A stretch of DNA of 64,000 bases from Dallia pectoralis (taxonomy: Eukaryota; Chordata; Actinopteri; Esociformes; Umbridae), in NCBI GenBank assembly GCA_029465975.1, contig CM055740.1:2415267-2479266 (forward strand), in the 5' to 3' direction. The notes under the pieces were generated by a model. That model saw only the letters and a list, made by a program, of their open reading frames with translations. It had not been told where the DNA came from and searched no databases. Every line of letters starts with the position of its first letter. Positions within the stretch are counted from its first letter, which is position 1. Shown piece after piece: positions 33,501 through 46,000 of the stretch. The position numbers and the translations under genes were made by a program.

Positions 33501-35772
33501 CTAAGATAAGGTGTCCTATTATCACTTACAGCTTGTAATAGATAAGGTGTCCTATTATCACTTACAGCTTGTAATAGATAAGGTGTCCTATTATCGCTTA
33601 CAGCTTGCAACCATCACATTACTGTTTTGCCATCCAAATAAAGTTGGCATTAATGAGCAACTGATACTATACTAAAATTAATGAAAACATTTGGTAATTT
33701 AATACAAATGTATTTTTTTTACATATTCCACATTGCAGTGGGAGTCCCTTAAACTATGTTGCCAACTCTCCACTCAGATTAATATTTTATTGTGTTGTCC
33801 CCCATAGGGTCTCACTACCCTTTGGTCAGTTTAATATCTTCATGGAGAGGACCAACTCCTATGTGAAGATCACTGCCAAGCTGGGTTTAGTCATCATGTG
33901 GAACGAAGAAGACGCACTCTCTGTATGTCTTGGGCAGTTTTTAATATAGGGTGTTTTAAGGATTACTGATATTACTCAGTCATATTTATATTCTTATTAT
34001 TTCATCATTATCATGATATTGGTATTATTTGGGCTGTTACCAATACTACTGATATTAATATTCATATACCATTAAATTGTGTTATTACATTATTATAACC
34101 ATTATTATTATTATTACTGACTAACTTACTGCCTGAAACCAGATTTGCCAGTGTTCACTTATAATTGGAGGGAACAGTTTTGAACAAGATGCCTTATGAT
34201 CTTATGGTAATCCAGTGTTCCTACAGTAAAATGTTTCGACCACTGTTAAGATTCTGAATGTTGTAAAAAAAAAACGATTTTTTGTAATAACAATTCCTGT
34301 TAACAGAAATACATTGTATAATGTCAATGGACGTATTTACTGTACATTTAATCCACTGTCATTTTTAATTTGCCCTGTAGGTGGAGCTAGACTCAAAGTT
34401 CCAGAATCAGACCTGTGGGCTATGTGGAGACTTCAATGGAGTCCAGATTTACGACGAGTTCATTGTAAAAGGTAAACAAAATCAGAAAAGGTATACTAAC
34501 TAGCATCTTGTACGGCAAATAACTATGGTGCAGTGGATATGTACTGTTGCCTGACCATTTTACAGAAAGGAAAGTCATTATTGTTGAATTAACATTTAAT
34601 TCCGTCAGTCACTCACAATGCGAGACTTTTCCCGTAGGTGGCTAACGTTCGGCAACTAGCAAACAAAACTACCACAATCCTAAAACAAACTGAAGCAAGA
34701 GAAAAGGTAAACCAGTTTGGTTTTATAACTAACACCTGACAAATACCTTACCTATTTCCAAAGGTGGTCATCTGAATACAATTGACTACGGTGAGATTTG
34801 GAAGATGAATGGTCCGAAAGAAAATTGCATTGCAGCGCCTCTAAAGACAGAGAAATGTGTCGATCAGGTATAGTCCGACATCTTAAACTCGATCAGTCAC
34901 TGCTATTAAAACATTGTAATATTTTGAAGAAAAAAGTATCAATATGAAGTACATTTTTGTCGACTGAAATACTTCTCTTCGTATTTTGTGGTCTTCTTTC
35001 CAGAGGACAGCGTGTGTGGGTTTTTTCGCCAGTTCAGCCTTCAGCAGCTGTACGGACCTGATTTCCACTGAGTCCTTCATTGAGGCCTGCATGGCGGATA
35101 TGTGTCACTGTGGCAACATGAGCAACAGCACCACCTGCGCATGCACCACCATTTCAGAGTTTTCCCGCCAGTGTGCTCACGCTGGTGGGGTGCCTAAAAA
35201 GTGGAGGACAGACCAGTACTGCTGTAAGGAAATGGTTTTAAGTTATTGTTTGTTAATATTTTGGAAGTGGGAGAACCATAAGAAACTCTCCTTTCATAGT
35301 TATGTCAAAGTCAAAAATGTTATAATGCTTTATCCAACAGTGTATTTTCTTGTGTCAGATGCAAGTATCTGTAATCACATTTTGTGACCACTTGAAACTA
35401 GTATTTTCTTTATTTTATTTCTTTATGTTATTATTATTTAATGCACAGTACTAACTGGATATCAGAAAATATATGCGGTTACAATAAGTTAATCTATTTC
35501 ATAATTGAAAGTAGAAGAAGATAATGTACATAAAACTGTCCTGTCCTTAATGACCTGAGGCTTTGTAATGGTTGATTGTGTTGATGTATCTATCTCTCTC
35601 TTTGTATGTCCATTAATCTGTCTGTCTTTTTGTCTGTGTTGAGCAGTGGAGACGTGCCCCTTCAACATGAAGTACAGAGAATGTGGAAGTCCCTGTATTG
35701 ACACCTGCTCCAACCAACAGAGGACCCAACATTGTGTGGACCACTGCACTGATGGGTGCTTCTGCCCTGACG
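30578..35772 (+). CDS. muc2-like: Gene B: 5' part of a MUC2-type mucin (signal peptide and D1 only)
   Basis: Eight exons: 30578-30662, 31013-31054, 31169-31439, 33808-33922, 34381-34471, 34764-34867, 35004-35223, 35647-35772. Exon 1 encodes MTQWVKLWLGLLFALDA, a plausible signal peptide; then a short Thr/Gly linker, the D1 VWD module (CSTWGNYHYKTYDGDFFQLP ... TCGLCGDFNG), C8 (CHCGNMSNSTTCACTTISEF) and TIL (CPFNMKYRECGSPCIDTC). Phases all agree, with no lesion, for 351 complete codons. Every exon from the third on has the same length as in gene C. No D2 or later exon follows: 600 bp later there is a 500-N gap and then the promoter of gene C. So it is a truncated tandem duplicate, an assembly duplicate, or a gene whose rest lies in the gap. 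Confidence 0.82.
31169..34471 (+). CDS. muc2-like: Gene B, D1 VWD module
   Basis: Exons 31169-31439, 33808-33922 and 34381-34471. Contains the VWD signature HYKTYDGDFF and the CGLCG motif. Compared with gene C the visible changes are few (for example Y-T versus S-S after QLP, ELAQSN versus TLDQSK), consistent with a young duplication or gene conversion. The 2.4-kb intron 31440-33807 holds a 36-bp minisatellite split by a hAT-like insertion that gene C lacks. Confidence 0.88.
31612..33612. repeat. 36-bp minisatellite split by a hAT-like element
   Basis: About nine units (ttgtaatagataaggtgtcc plus attatcacttacagc) at 31612-31950 and nearly three more at 33504-33612. Each unit carries cttacag, an acceptor-like word. 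The transposon inserted within one unit and duplicated AGATAAGG. Confidence 0.93.
31951..33503. mobile_element. Non-autonomous hAT-like DNA transposon
   Basis: 1,553 bp. Left terminus TAGGGGTGGGCGATATG and right terminus, on the opposite strand, TAGGGGTGTGCGATATG match at 16 of 17 positions. The element is flanked by a perfect 8-bp duplication AGATAAGG (31943-31950 and 33504-33511), the size typical of hAT transposons. Subterminal cacgatt/aatcgtg motifs recur at both ends. Inside there is a short tandem array around 33003-33185 (gaccaaaacg units). No transposase frame is seen, so it would depend on a transposase supplied elsewhere. It sits within a 36-bp minisatellite in intron 3 of gene B. 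Confidence 0.85.
35004..35772 (+). CDS. muc2-like: Gene B, D1 C8 and TIL exons
   Basis: Exon 35004-35223 (C8) and exon 35647-35772 (TIL). The last 42 nt of the TIL exon, together with its donor, are copied twice more downstream (98-bp period, donors at 35773, 35871 and 35969). Reading through the first donor gives only six or seven extra residues before a TAA, so retention of this intron would yield a secreted D1-only protein of about 358 residues. Confidence 0.85.
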
Positions 35773-35998
35773 GTACAGAACTCCATAGCCTTTAATTATT
35801 ATTGTTTTAATTAATTAATTCATTTAACATTGTGAGGAACACTGCACTGATGGGTGCTTCTGCCCTGATGGTACAGAACTCCATAGCCTTTAATTATTAT
35901 TGTTTTAATTAATTAATTCATTTAACATTGTGAGGAACACTGCACTGTTGGGTGCTTCCGCCCTGATGGTACAGCACTCCATAGCCTTTAAGTATTAT
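35731..35998. repeat. 98-bp tandem repeat with exon end and donor (gene B)
   Basis: Three copies. Each has 42 nt of the end of exon 35647-35772, its donor, and 56 bp of intron. Donor positions are 35773, 35871 and 35969. Confidence 0.93.
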
Positions 35999-37270
35999 TA
36001 AATTGTAGACATTTGTTATATGATTTTGATTAGACAGGAATCATCTAAATGTGAATAAAAATAATAATATTTTTAATAATGTTTCTTTTGACTTTTCTTT
36101 AAAATATTTTCTCTGGCTGCTATATACCACCAGATACTAAAATATCCATAGTCTCTTCCGAAATGTTTACTTGTTATTGTATAAAATATTACAATTAAAT
36201 ATTAAACTAAACTCATAAAATGTGTAAATTTAAAGACAAAAAAAAGAAAAACTAACGGTATATGCCTGTTATGTCAGATAAAAATTACTGGCTCTGATTA
36301 AATAAAGACGTCATGAGAAACACAAAACGCCAATATGTAAATGTTCTTGCAACTAAATGTCACTAGTATCCCAGAGTNNNNNNNNNNNNNNNNNNNNNNN
36401 NNNNNNNNNNNNNNNNNNNNNNNNNNNNNNNNNNNNNNNNNNNNNNNNNNNNNNNNNNNNNNNNNNNNNNNNNNNNNNNNNNNNNNNNNNNNNNNNNNNN
36501 NNNNNNNNNNNNNNNNNNNNNNNNNNNNNNNNNNNNNNNNNNNNNNNNNNNNNNNNNNNNNNNNNNNNNNNNNNNNNNNNNNNNNNNNNNNNNNNNNNNN
36601 NNNNNNNNNNNNNNNNNNNNNNNNNNNNNNNNNNNNNNNNNNNNNNNNNNNNNNNNNNNNNNNNNNNNNNNNNNNNNNNNNNNNNNNNNNNNNNNNNNNN
36701 NNNNNNNNNNNNNNNNNNNNNNNNNNNNNNNNNNNNNNNNNNNNNNNNNNNNNNNNNNNNNNNNNNNNNNNNNNNNNNNNNNNNNNNNNNNNNNNNNNNN
36801 NNNNNNNNNNNNNNNNNNNNNNNNNNNNNNNNNNNNNNNNNNNNNNNNNNNNNNNNNNNNNNNNNNNNNNNNNNNNNTCCTCAAGTAAAATGTCCAAATG
36901 GCTGGACATGGTTTCTCTAGTGTCAAAGATTAATAAAGCAGGTATGCTAATATTATCCAGAAACTTCATGACAGCTTGTCCCTAAACTGTTGACACAAGG
37001 GATCACTTTTTGCTGTTATTCTTAAGCTGTGTACATACAGAGGCTGGACATATTTTACTGTAAGTGACACTTTGTAATCCCCGGACCTTTGACGTGTTAA
37101 CCTAAACAGCATCCTTTTCCTCGTCCCACGCACTACTTCTAATGGAGCCCTGTTATTTAGGGTGTGATTTTGAGATGCACATATTGATTATCTGGCAACG
37201 CCCAAAGTTGAATCAGTATGGTACAGAATCAACATCATCTCCGCATCAGCACGATACTTCCTGGAGACAA
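35999..37270. other. Spacer around the gap, gene B to gene C
   Basis: Apart from the N run, AT-rich sequence with no mucin exon and no clear mobile element. AATAAA occurs near 36051 and could serve as a poly(A) signal for a D1-only gene B transcript, but AT-rich sequence gives such hexamers by chance. Confidence 0.5.
36378..36877. other. Assembly gap (500 N)
   Basis: Exactly 500 undetermined bases, a round number used as a placeholder when the true gap size is unknown. It lies between the last exon of gene B and the promoter of gene C, so missing exons of B, or a false join of two copies of one locus, cannot be excluded. Confidence 0.98.
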
Positions 37271-37274
37271 ATCA

Positions 37275-37282
37275 TTTAAAAG
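37275..37282 (+). promoter_or_regulatory. TATA-like element of gene C
   Basis: TTTAAAAG, 94 bp upstream of the ATG's first base region (ATG at 37376). It is the same octamer as before gene B, followed in both by a related purine-rich leader ending in gaa-catcatgac. The shared leader supports the chosen start codons of both genes. Confidence 0.5.
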
Positions 37283-37375
37283 CAGGCGGGCCGGTATCTG
37301 GTCTCACACATTCACAGAAGGTGCCGGTGGATTACCTGGCACGTGGGACAGCAGGACACTTTTTGAAGAATCATC

Positions 37376-40093
37376 ATGACTCACCAATGGGTGAAGTTGT
37401 GGATCTCTCTCTACGGTCTATCCGCTGCTTATTCTCATAATGGTAATAAAAGATATATTATGTTATGATATGTTACGATATGTTTTGTTATAGTATGTTA
37501 TGTTAAGATGGAAATGTTGTTAGTCAAGTAGAGTTGTCCATTGACTGGGGACATGTAATAATTTTTAAGATTTTATGACATTAGTTTAGGACGCAGCTGG
37601 CTGTTGTCTAAAACGTTCCTTCACCAAAATAAGTAAAAAGTATAAAAAATGTTTTTTGTTTTGTTTCAGTTAATATGATGATTGGGAATATACCAGTGAT
37701 TACAGGTACGTTGTTATATATTACATATTTTTATCTAACCTAAAAACATTGATCAATACAGCAAATCATGTTGCTACATTCTTTTATCAAAAAACATGTG
37801 TATACCCCTTTACCCTTACAGTTGGAGTGAGTCAGGCCCACAACCAGCAGGTCTGTAGCACATGGGGTAACTACCACTACAAAACCTATGACGGGGACTT
37901 CTTCCAGCTGCCGTCATCCTGCAACTACGTGCTGACTTCACTGTGCAAAAGTAGAAGCGGCTACGAGGAGTTCAACATTCAGCTGCAGCATGAAGAGATC
38001 GATGGCAAGCCCACCATCAGGAAGGTCTCCTTGAAGCTGGACGGGACCTTCGTAACGCTGGACCAGAGTAAAGTCAGTGTCAACGGGAAACAGTGAGTTG
38101 CAATTTTGTCCCCTGCTAGAATAAATGAATAAAAAAAATGTAAGTCAATGAAAATGCAATAATTTAGCAGACGCTCTTAAACAGATAATAAAGATTAGAA
38201 AGTTATGTTGAACGGCCACATAACTCAGTTGTAACGAGTAAATGTTTACTCTGTCAACGTATAATAGTCAGTGTCTGTAGGTTTACAAATGGTTAACAGA
38301 CGATTTACAGATGGTTTACAGATGGTTAACAGACGGTTTACAGATGATTTACAAGATGGTTAACAGACGGTTTACAGATGATTTACAAGATGGTTTACAG
38401 ATGGTTAACAGACGATTTACAGATGGTTTACAGATGGTTTACAGATGGTTAACAGACGATTTACAGATGGTTTACAGATGGTTAACAGATGGTTAACAGA
38501 CAGTTTACAGATGATTTACAAGATGGTTTACAGATGGTTTACAAAAATGAAAGTGTTGGTGATTATTTGCTTTATAATGAGGGACTATTTAAGTTGCTAG
38601 TTTAAAGGTGATTTGGGGTGTTAGAGGTTTTCGTTAGATAGGGTTAGGGTACAGGACGTGCTGCCCTAGGGTTGAGGGGATGCTGATTCCAACATTGGGG
38701 TGCCATGACAGAGGGGGCACTGTTCCAGATTTAAGTGAAACATAGAAATGTGGAGGCGGCCTTCAGTCATGTTTAGTTTGTTCCTTAAATGATCATTCTG
38801 ACTACTGTAATTTCCCTCAGATTAATATTTTATTGTGTTGTCCCCCATAGGGTCTCACTACCTTTTGGTCAGTTTAATATCTTCATGGAGAGGACCAACT
38901 CCTATGTGAAGATCACTGCCAAGCTGGGTTTAGTCATCATGTGGAATGAAGCTGACGCACTCTCGGTATGTCCTGGGCTGTTATCGATATTACTGATATT
39001 AATATTATGTGTTTTTTGGGACATTTCTTAAACTCAATTATATTATTATCAATATAACTAATATTATTACGGCCCATAAAGCTCTGGTAATATAATTATT
39101 ACTAATATTATTACGGCCCATGAAGCTCTGGTAATATAATTATTACTAATATTATTACTGGCCATAATGTTCTGGTAATCAAATTATTACTAATATTATT
39201 ACTGGCCATACTGTTCTGGTAATATAATGTTTACTAATAATATTACTGGTCATAAAGCAACCTTTCACAAAGACATGAAGAACTTGTGTAGCCTGCACAG
39301 AGTCTTGACCTCAACCATAGTATACCTCATTGGGATGATCTGTAAAGGCGTTTGTGAGCCAGGCCTTTACTGTCCAATATCAGTTCCTGACCTCACCCGT
39401 GCTCTTTTAGCTGAATGGGCACAAATTCCCACAGACACTCCAAATTCTTGAGGAAAAACTTCCCAGAAGACTGGCATCTGTTATAGCTGCAAAAGGGTGG
39501 GGGGCCCAACTCCATATTATTGCCCATGGATTTAGATTTGGGTGTCCAAAAAGCTGATATAAGTGTGATGTTCAGGTGTCCACATACTTTTGGCCATATA
39601 GTGTACATTATATAAAATGTGGTTGCTGTTGTTAATTCTGCATATATATACTACTTCTAGAAAGAGTTTAAAAATGTTAATAAAATCTGGTAAACATGAT
39701 ACAAAAACAAAAACATGACCAGTGTGGACTGAAAGTTTGTATACGTGTGGATCAAAATGTGTGGTAGATTGTGGGTAAATATATTAGGTTTGTACATTGA
39801 GTGTGGATAAATATATCTGGTGTGTACATTGAATGTGGGTAAATATATTAGGTTTGTACATTGGGTGTGTGTGGGTAAATATACATGTGTGTTTGAGCGT
39901 AGGAGAGTGTTTGCGTGTGAATGCTAAATGTGTGTTAATATTTGCCAGACGGACGTATTTACTGTGGATTTAATCCACTGTCATTTTTAATTTGCCCTGT
40001 AGGTGGAGCTAGACTCAAAGTTCCAGAATCAGACCTGTGGGCTATGTGGAGACTTCAATGGAGTCCAGATTTACGACGAGTTCATAGTGAATG
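37376..40093 (+). CDS. muc2-like: Gene C, signal peptide and D1 VWD module
   Basis: Exon 37376-37442 starts MTHQWVKLWISLYGLSAAYS, a plausible signal peptide; the linker exon 37670-37705 is six bases shorter than that of gene B. VWD exons 37822-38092, 38851-38965 and 40003-40093 carry HYKTYDGDFF and TCGLCGDFNG. The acceptor-side intron sequence before 40003 (about 30 bp) is also nearly identical with gene B, so the duplication included introns. Confidence 0.9.
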
Positions 40094-43000
40094 GTAAACA
40101 AAATCCGAAATAATTTCATGGTAGAATATAGTTATACTCTTGCACTGCTTGGTACAGGTTGACCTTGTTTATAAAAAGGCAGCCAGAAAACGCCACATAT
40201 TAGTTCATCCAGTTCCTGGAGAAGAACTACAGTATATACTGGAATGTAAATACAATGCCTTGGCATTAGGCTAACCTGGGTTATAAAGTTAGCCGGTGGT
40301 CCGTCCTTAATTAACTGCGTAATCTTAGACAAATAATAAAATGAATAAATACATTCTCACAGGATTCCAAATGGAGACAACCGACTATGGTGAGATTTGG
40401 AAAATGAATGGCCCAACAGAAACTTGCACCGAAGTCCCAATTCAGACTGACGTTTGTGAAGATCAGGTATATTGTCGAAAGCTTAAGCTATATCATTCGC
40501 TGCCTTAAAATGAATCTTTAAAGTTAATAGAATAAAAGTTTACCATCGCTAATGTTGCATCTTCCCGTAATCCTCTGTGGACCCTCCAGAGGACAGCGTG
40601 TGAGGGTTTTTTCGCCAGTTCAGCCTTCAGCAGCTGTAAGGACCTGATTTCCACTGAGTCCTTCATTGAGGCCTGCATGGCGGATATGTGTCACTGTGGC
40701 AACAGCACGGACTCGGCCAGCTGCGTGTGCCAAACTATCTCAGAGTTTTCCCGCCAGTGTGCTCACGCGGGGGGCGTTCCCACTAAGTGGAGGACAGACC
40801 AGTTCTGCTGTGAGGAAATATTTTCGATATATATTCAATTGCTTTTTTTCTTTCTATTGGATTGTGTCTGTTCGTCTCTCTGCGCTTCATAGTTTGGAGA
40901 ATGTAAAAAAAGATATTTCCATAGATTCAGAAAGCGATATAGGAGGCTCCTAAATATATCTATCTGCCTGTCTTTTGGTCTGTGTTGAGCAGTGGAGACG
41001 TGCCCCTTCAACATGAAGTACAGAGAATGTGGAAGTCCCTGTATTGATACCTGCTCCAACCAACAGAGGACCCAACATTGTGTGGACCACTGCACTGATG
41101 GGTGCTTCTGCCCTGACGGTACAGAACTCCATAGCCTTTAATTATTATTGTTTTAATTAATTAATTTAACATTGTGAGGAACACTGCACTGATGGGTGCT
41201 TCTGCCCTGGTGGTACAGAACTCCATAGCTTTTAATTATTATTGTTTTAATTAATTAATTTAACATTGTGAGGAACACTGCACTGTTGGGTGCTTCTGCC
41301 CTGGTGGTACAGAACTCCATAGCCTTTAATTATTATTGTTTTAATTAATTAATTTAACATTGTGAGGAACACTGCACTGTTGGGTGCTTCTGCCCTGGTG
41401 GTACAGAACTCCATAGCCTTTAATTATTATTGTTTTAATTAATTAATTTAACATTGTGAGGAACACTGCACTGATGGGTGCTTCTGCCCTGATGGTACAG
41501 AACTCTTATTGTTTGATGGAGAAAAAAACACCACATGCTTTGTAGCCTTCTTTAAAGTAAAAAAATAAAATAAAGTTACAAATATTAACTTCACGCCAGG
41601 TTCACTGATTTACCGGAAATGTAAATACAACATTGAAGCCACATTATATTACGCCACGTGTCACACTTTCATAACATGTTGGTCTTCTCCACATTTAAGT
41701 ACAGATTGTTTGGATATCGATTCACTAATTTTTGCATTTGAATATTACTTTTTTTATTATTCATTATGATTTGTTGTGTATATAAATGTGTGCTCTTGCA
41801 AGTATTACAAATTTAAAACAAATATATTTACAAGAAAAGTATTGAATGTAATGCTGTGATTCTATGTATTTATTGCCTTTCTTATAGGAACTGTGTTTGA
41901 TGACATCAATATGAGTGGCTGTGTAGCTGTGGACCAGTGCTCTTGTCTTCACAACGGAAAGTCTTATAAGCCTGGAGAGAACTACTCAAGAACGTGCCAT
42001 GAATGGTAAGCATTGTTTGACATTTAAATACACTGAATTATTGTGTGTGTGTGGCTGGGGTCTTAACTGATTGCCTCCCTCTGCTAGTACTTGTAACAAC
42101 GGCCAATGGGGCTGTGTAGATCTGGACTGTCCAGCTACCTGCTCTATAGAGGGAGGATCCCACATCACCACCTATGATGGGAAAGCCTACACCTTTCATG
42201 GAGACTGCTCTTATGTCCTGTCCAAGGTGGACATTTTTACACATTAGAAAAATATTGAATTCTCATTGAAATCTGAAATGTGGAGCAGATCTAACTGACA
42301 AACATGTATTGTCAAGGACTAGCCCTTGTTTAGGCATAGTTCACAGTCCATAGCTGGCGGACACTTGCATTTGAGATGCCATTGCTTTCACATAATTTGT
42401 ATTGAGGCCAAAGTCTTGAAAATGTATCCTGTAATTACAATTAGGTCAGTACTATTTTGTCAAAATACATTATTTCCTTAACTTACCTTGTCCCAATGCT
42501 CCTCAGCAAACCAACGGGAGTGTTTTCACCATCCTGGGTGACATAGAGAAATGTGGAACAACAGACACAGAGACCTGCCTAAGGGGTGTGACACTGGTGA
42601 TTCCAGAGTCCATGGTAAGGCTGTCCCTGGGTAATGATACACCTAACTAATGAAGTGTTTTATCAAGACATCAACATTAAACCATAAGAATTAGGTTTTG
42701 GAAACAAGCTCCATGTTCAGACCTGCTGTCATTAACTCCTATCACCATTTCACACCACGATTGGGTCAAGTACATTATAATTCCAGTCAATTTAGTTAAG
42801 AACACTGAAATTACATCTCCAGTTCTCTTTTATGTTTTTTGTTTACATAAGAAACTTTTTATTGACATATGAGCCTTGTTGATTCACCTGGAATTGAAAT
42901 GGATTTAACTCAAATCCTGATTCACACTTCTTCTTACCACCTGGTGAGTCACACATTCACTTTTAATTGCAGGTAATCTCTATTGATGCCATTGGAAAAA

Positions 43001-46000
43001 TCAGAGTGAACAAAATGATATCAACATTGCCTATCTTCATGAGTGAGTTGCTGCTTGATGGCTATGCTAAGTGCTACTTAAGTGGGTTATATAGTTTTGT
43101 AATAATTACTTCTTTTGTGTACTATTCTATATAAAACAAAATCTTGAGTATTTTTAATTATATTCAGACATGTAAGTATATAATTGAAATGATAGTGAAA
43201 CTTATAGATAACCATCCAGATTGTAAAGGTTCATTTTCTACCAAATGGTGACTAGATATTTGTTTGTTTGTTTTTTCCACAGAGAATGTATCAATCTTCA
43301 AACCCTCCACATTTTACATTGTTGTGCAAACGTCTTACGGGCTACGGCTGGAGGTCCAGCTAACACCCATTATGCAGGTGTACATCACAGCTAGCAGTTC
43401 ACTCAAAGGGCAAATCCAGGGTATGATCTGTTTTACTTCATTCACAGTTGCCTGAAAAGTCTTTCAGAATCTATGTTTAAATAGCAGATGTAAAGAATTA
43501 AATCTCTACTATTCTGAAGTCTATTTAGTTATCAAACTTTTGATAATGTTACGTGAGTCATTGTGCCACTTTTTGCGGTAATTTCAGCCAAACCTCACCT
43601 ATTAATTTCTTTAGGACAGTTTTGTTGATATCTTACTTGAATTAATCTGTTGCAACACTGTTTTATATTTTATCCAGGTCTTTGTGGAGACTTTAACAGC
43701 ATCCAAAAGATGACTTCAGAACATCAATGGAATGGAGGAAGGAACGGCTGCAACGTTTGCCAACACGTGGAAAACCAAAGCAAGCTGCCCAGATGCGAGT
43801 CAGAGCTTTGAGAACCCATGCTCTCTGAGTGTGGAGAACGGTACTTTAATGTATTATATACAATGATATCAAGCCCAAATGCTCTCCAGCCAAACAGGAA
43901 CAAACTGGGAATTAGATGTGCTTAAAGCCTTTCTGAACCCATTCGATCCCCCAGCGTTTTTCAAACCTTTCTGAACCCATTTGATCCCCCAGCTGTTTTT
44001 AAACCTTTCTGAACCCATTCGATCCCCCAGCTGTTTTCAAACCTTTCTGAACCCATTCGATCCCCGAGCTGTTGTCAGGTGCTTTTGTTGGTTCCCTCCT
44101 GCTGAATAAAAACGTATTTTGGGTTTTTAAGATAAAAATGTCTGCCATCAGAGTCTTGGATACATTCTGGGGGGTTGTTGTTATTAACATATACATATCT
44201 AGTGAAGTTCACAGTTTTTTCTAGACAAACAGTTTGTGGACTCTTTGTCCTAAATGTTGGCCATATGTTTTACAGAGAAATATGCCAAACACTGGTGTTC
44301 AATGCTATCTGACACAGCTGGAGTCTTTTCTGAATGCCACAGTGAGATCAACCCAGGGTCCTACCAAGATGTAAGAAATAATTATTATTAGCATTCATAT
44401 TTAATAAAAACATTTAAAATAATATGTAAAAAGATAATTAATGAATTTCTACATGAATAGCATGGATCATTGTAGTGTATGTCTGCATTTAATGGAATAT
44501 GTGGTTTAATAAAAATACTGTTGTCATGTGCATTTAGAAGCAATTTCAGAAAACATATTCTTCTCATTCACTCATCCCATATCTTTTCTCTTCTTCTTCT
44601 CTCCCTCTGTAGAAGTGCATGTATGACAGCTGTAACTGTGAGAAGACAGAGGAGTGCATGTGTGCTGCAGTCTCTTCCTACGTCCATGCCTGTGCTGCTG
44701 CCGGCATCCTGCTGAGTGGATGGAGAAACACCACCTGTGGTAAGACTGACATCAGAGGCTATTAATTAAATACAGAATAAATGATGATAAAATCCTGCTG
44801 AGTGGATGGAGAAACACCACCTGTGGTAAGACTGACATCAGAGGCTATTAATTAAATACTGCATAAATGATGCTAAAATCCTGCTGAGTGGATGGTGAAA
44901 CACCACCTGTGGTAAGACCGACATCAGAGACTATTAATTAAATACAGAATAAATGATGCTAAATTCAGTGACAGTAAACTCAAATATATACGGTTTGACA
45001 AGTAAAGTTTATGTGAAAACCAATCTGTTTCTACAGGGAAATACACTGAATGCCCTAACACGATGGTGTACGACTACGATATTACCAGCTGTGGTCGAAC
45101 CTGTCGCTCCCTGGGGCAAAAAGACTTTACCTGCGAGGTACATTTACATCACTGCTTTCCAAAGTTGATAGGACTTTTTTACAGAGCCCTAAGAAAATCT
45201 TTTATCTTATCTAACACATGAGAAACCTATAAGTCTGTAAAATGTTCAGTGGAGTTAGCATTTAGTTTTTTTTGGATTGTATGCCGTAAACCTTTTGGAA
45301 GGCCTGATTTACATTTATACATTCATTTTTGGGCAGAATTTTTGGGCTACAGTGCATTAGTAGAACCACCACTAAAGAAGACAAGTCATTAGTGGTTTTA
45401 TCTTTTGTCATCTTTTAATGTCACCTCATTGATTTAAGATGCCGTATAATGTTATGTAGCTAGTTAATATCAAGGGAAGACCACAGACCTTTATCTATAC
45501 TCTAAAAGGACACAGAGTATGTTTTACTTCAAACTGGGTGGGGAAAAGAAAATGGAAAAATCTTACTTATTTCTACAAGTGAAAACCTCTGCTAGCTGCT
45601 AATATGATGGTGAGGGCTACATCGTACCTACCTCAGCAATATCGTCCCGGTAAACGGTATTTAAACGGTATTCAGCCCGTTTACAGCCAGTTTGACTATC
45701 ACACATACTAATGATAGCTTATTTACTCATAGCAGTCCTATAATTGGGGCTCCAATCCCTGAATGTGTTTATACAACATGCTATATATATTGTGTTTAAG
45801 TTTTATATATTGTGTTTAAGTTTGTGGCAATTGTTCAACAGTTAAAGATGTATAAAGTTGTTGTTGATTGTCAGTGAAAGGGGTCTAAATGACACTGAAC
45901 TTAAACCGATCAATAATCTGTTCATTCTGTTTATAATTTCTTCAGTGTCTTGATGGTTTTGCAATTGGCACACCGAATCAAAGATGTCGTGAACTTCGGT

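Noticed and set aside
36298..36985. Open frames running through the N block
   Set aside because: Undetermined bases; nothing can be read there.
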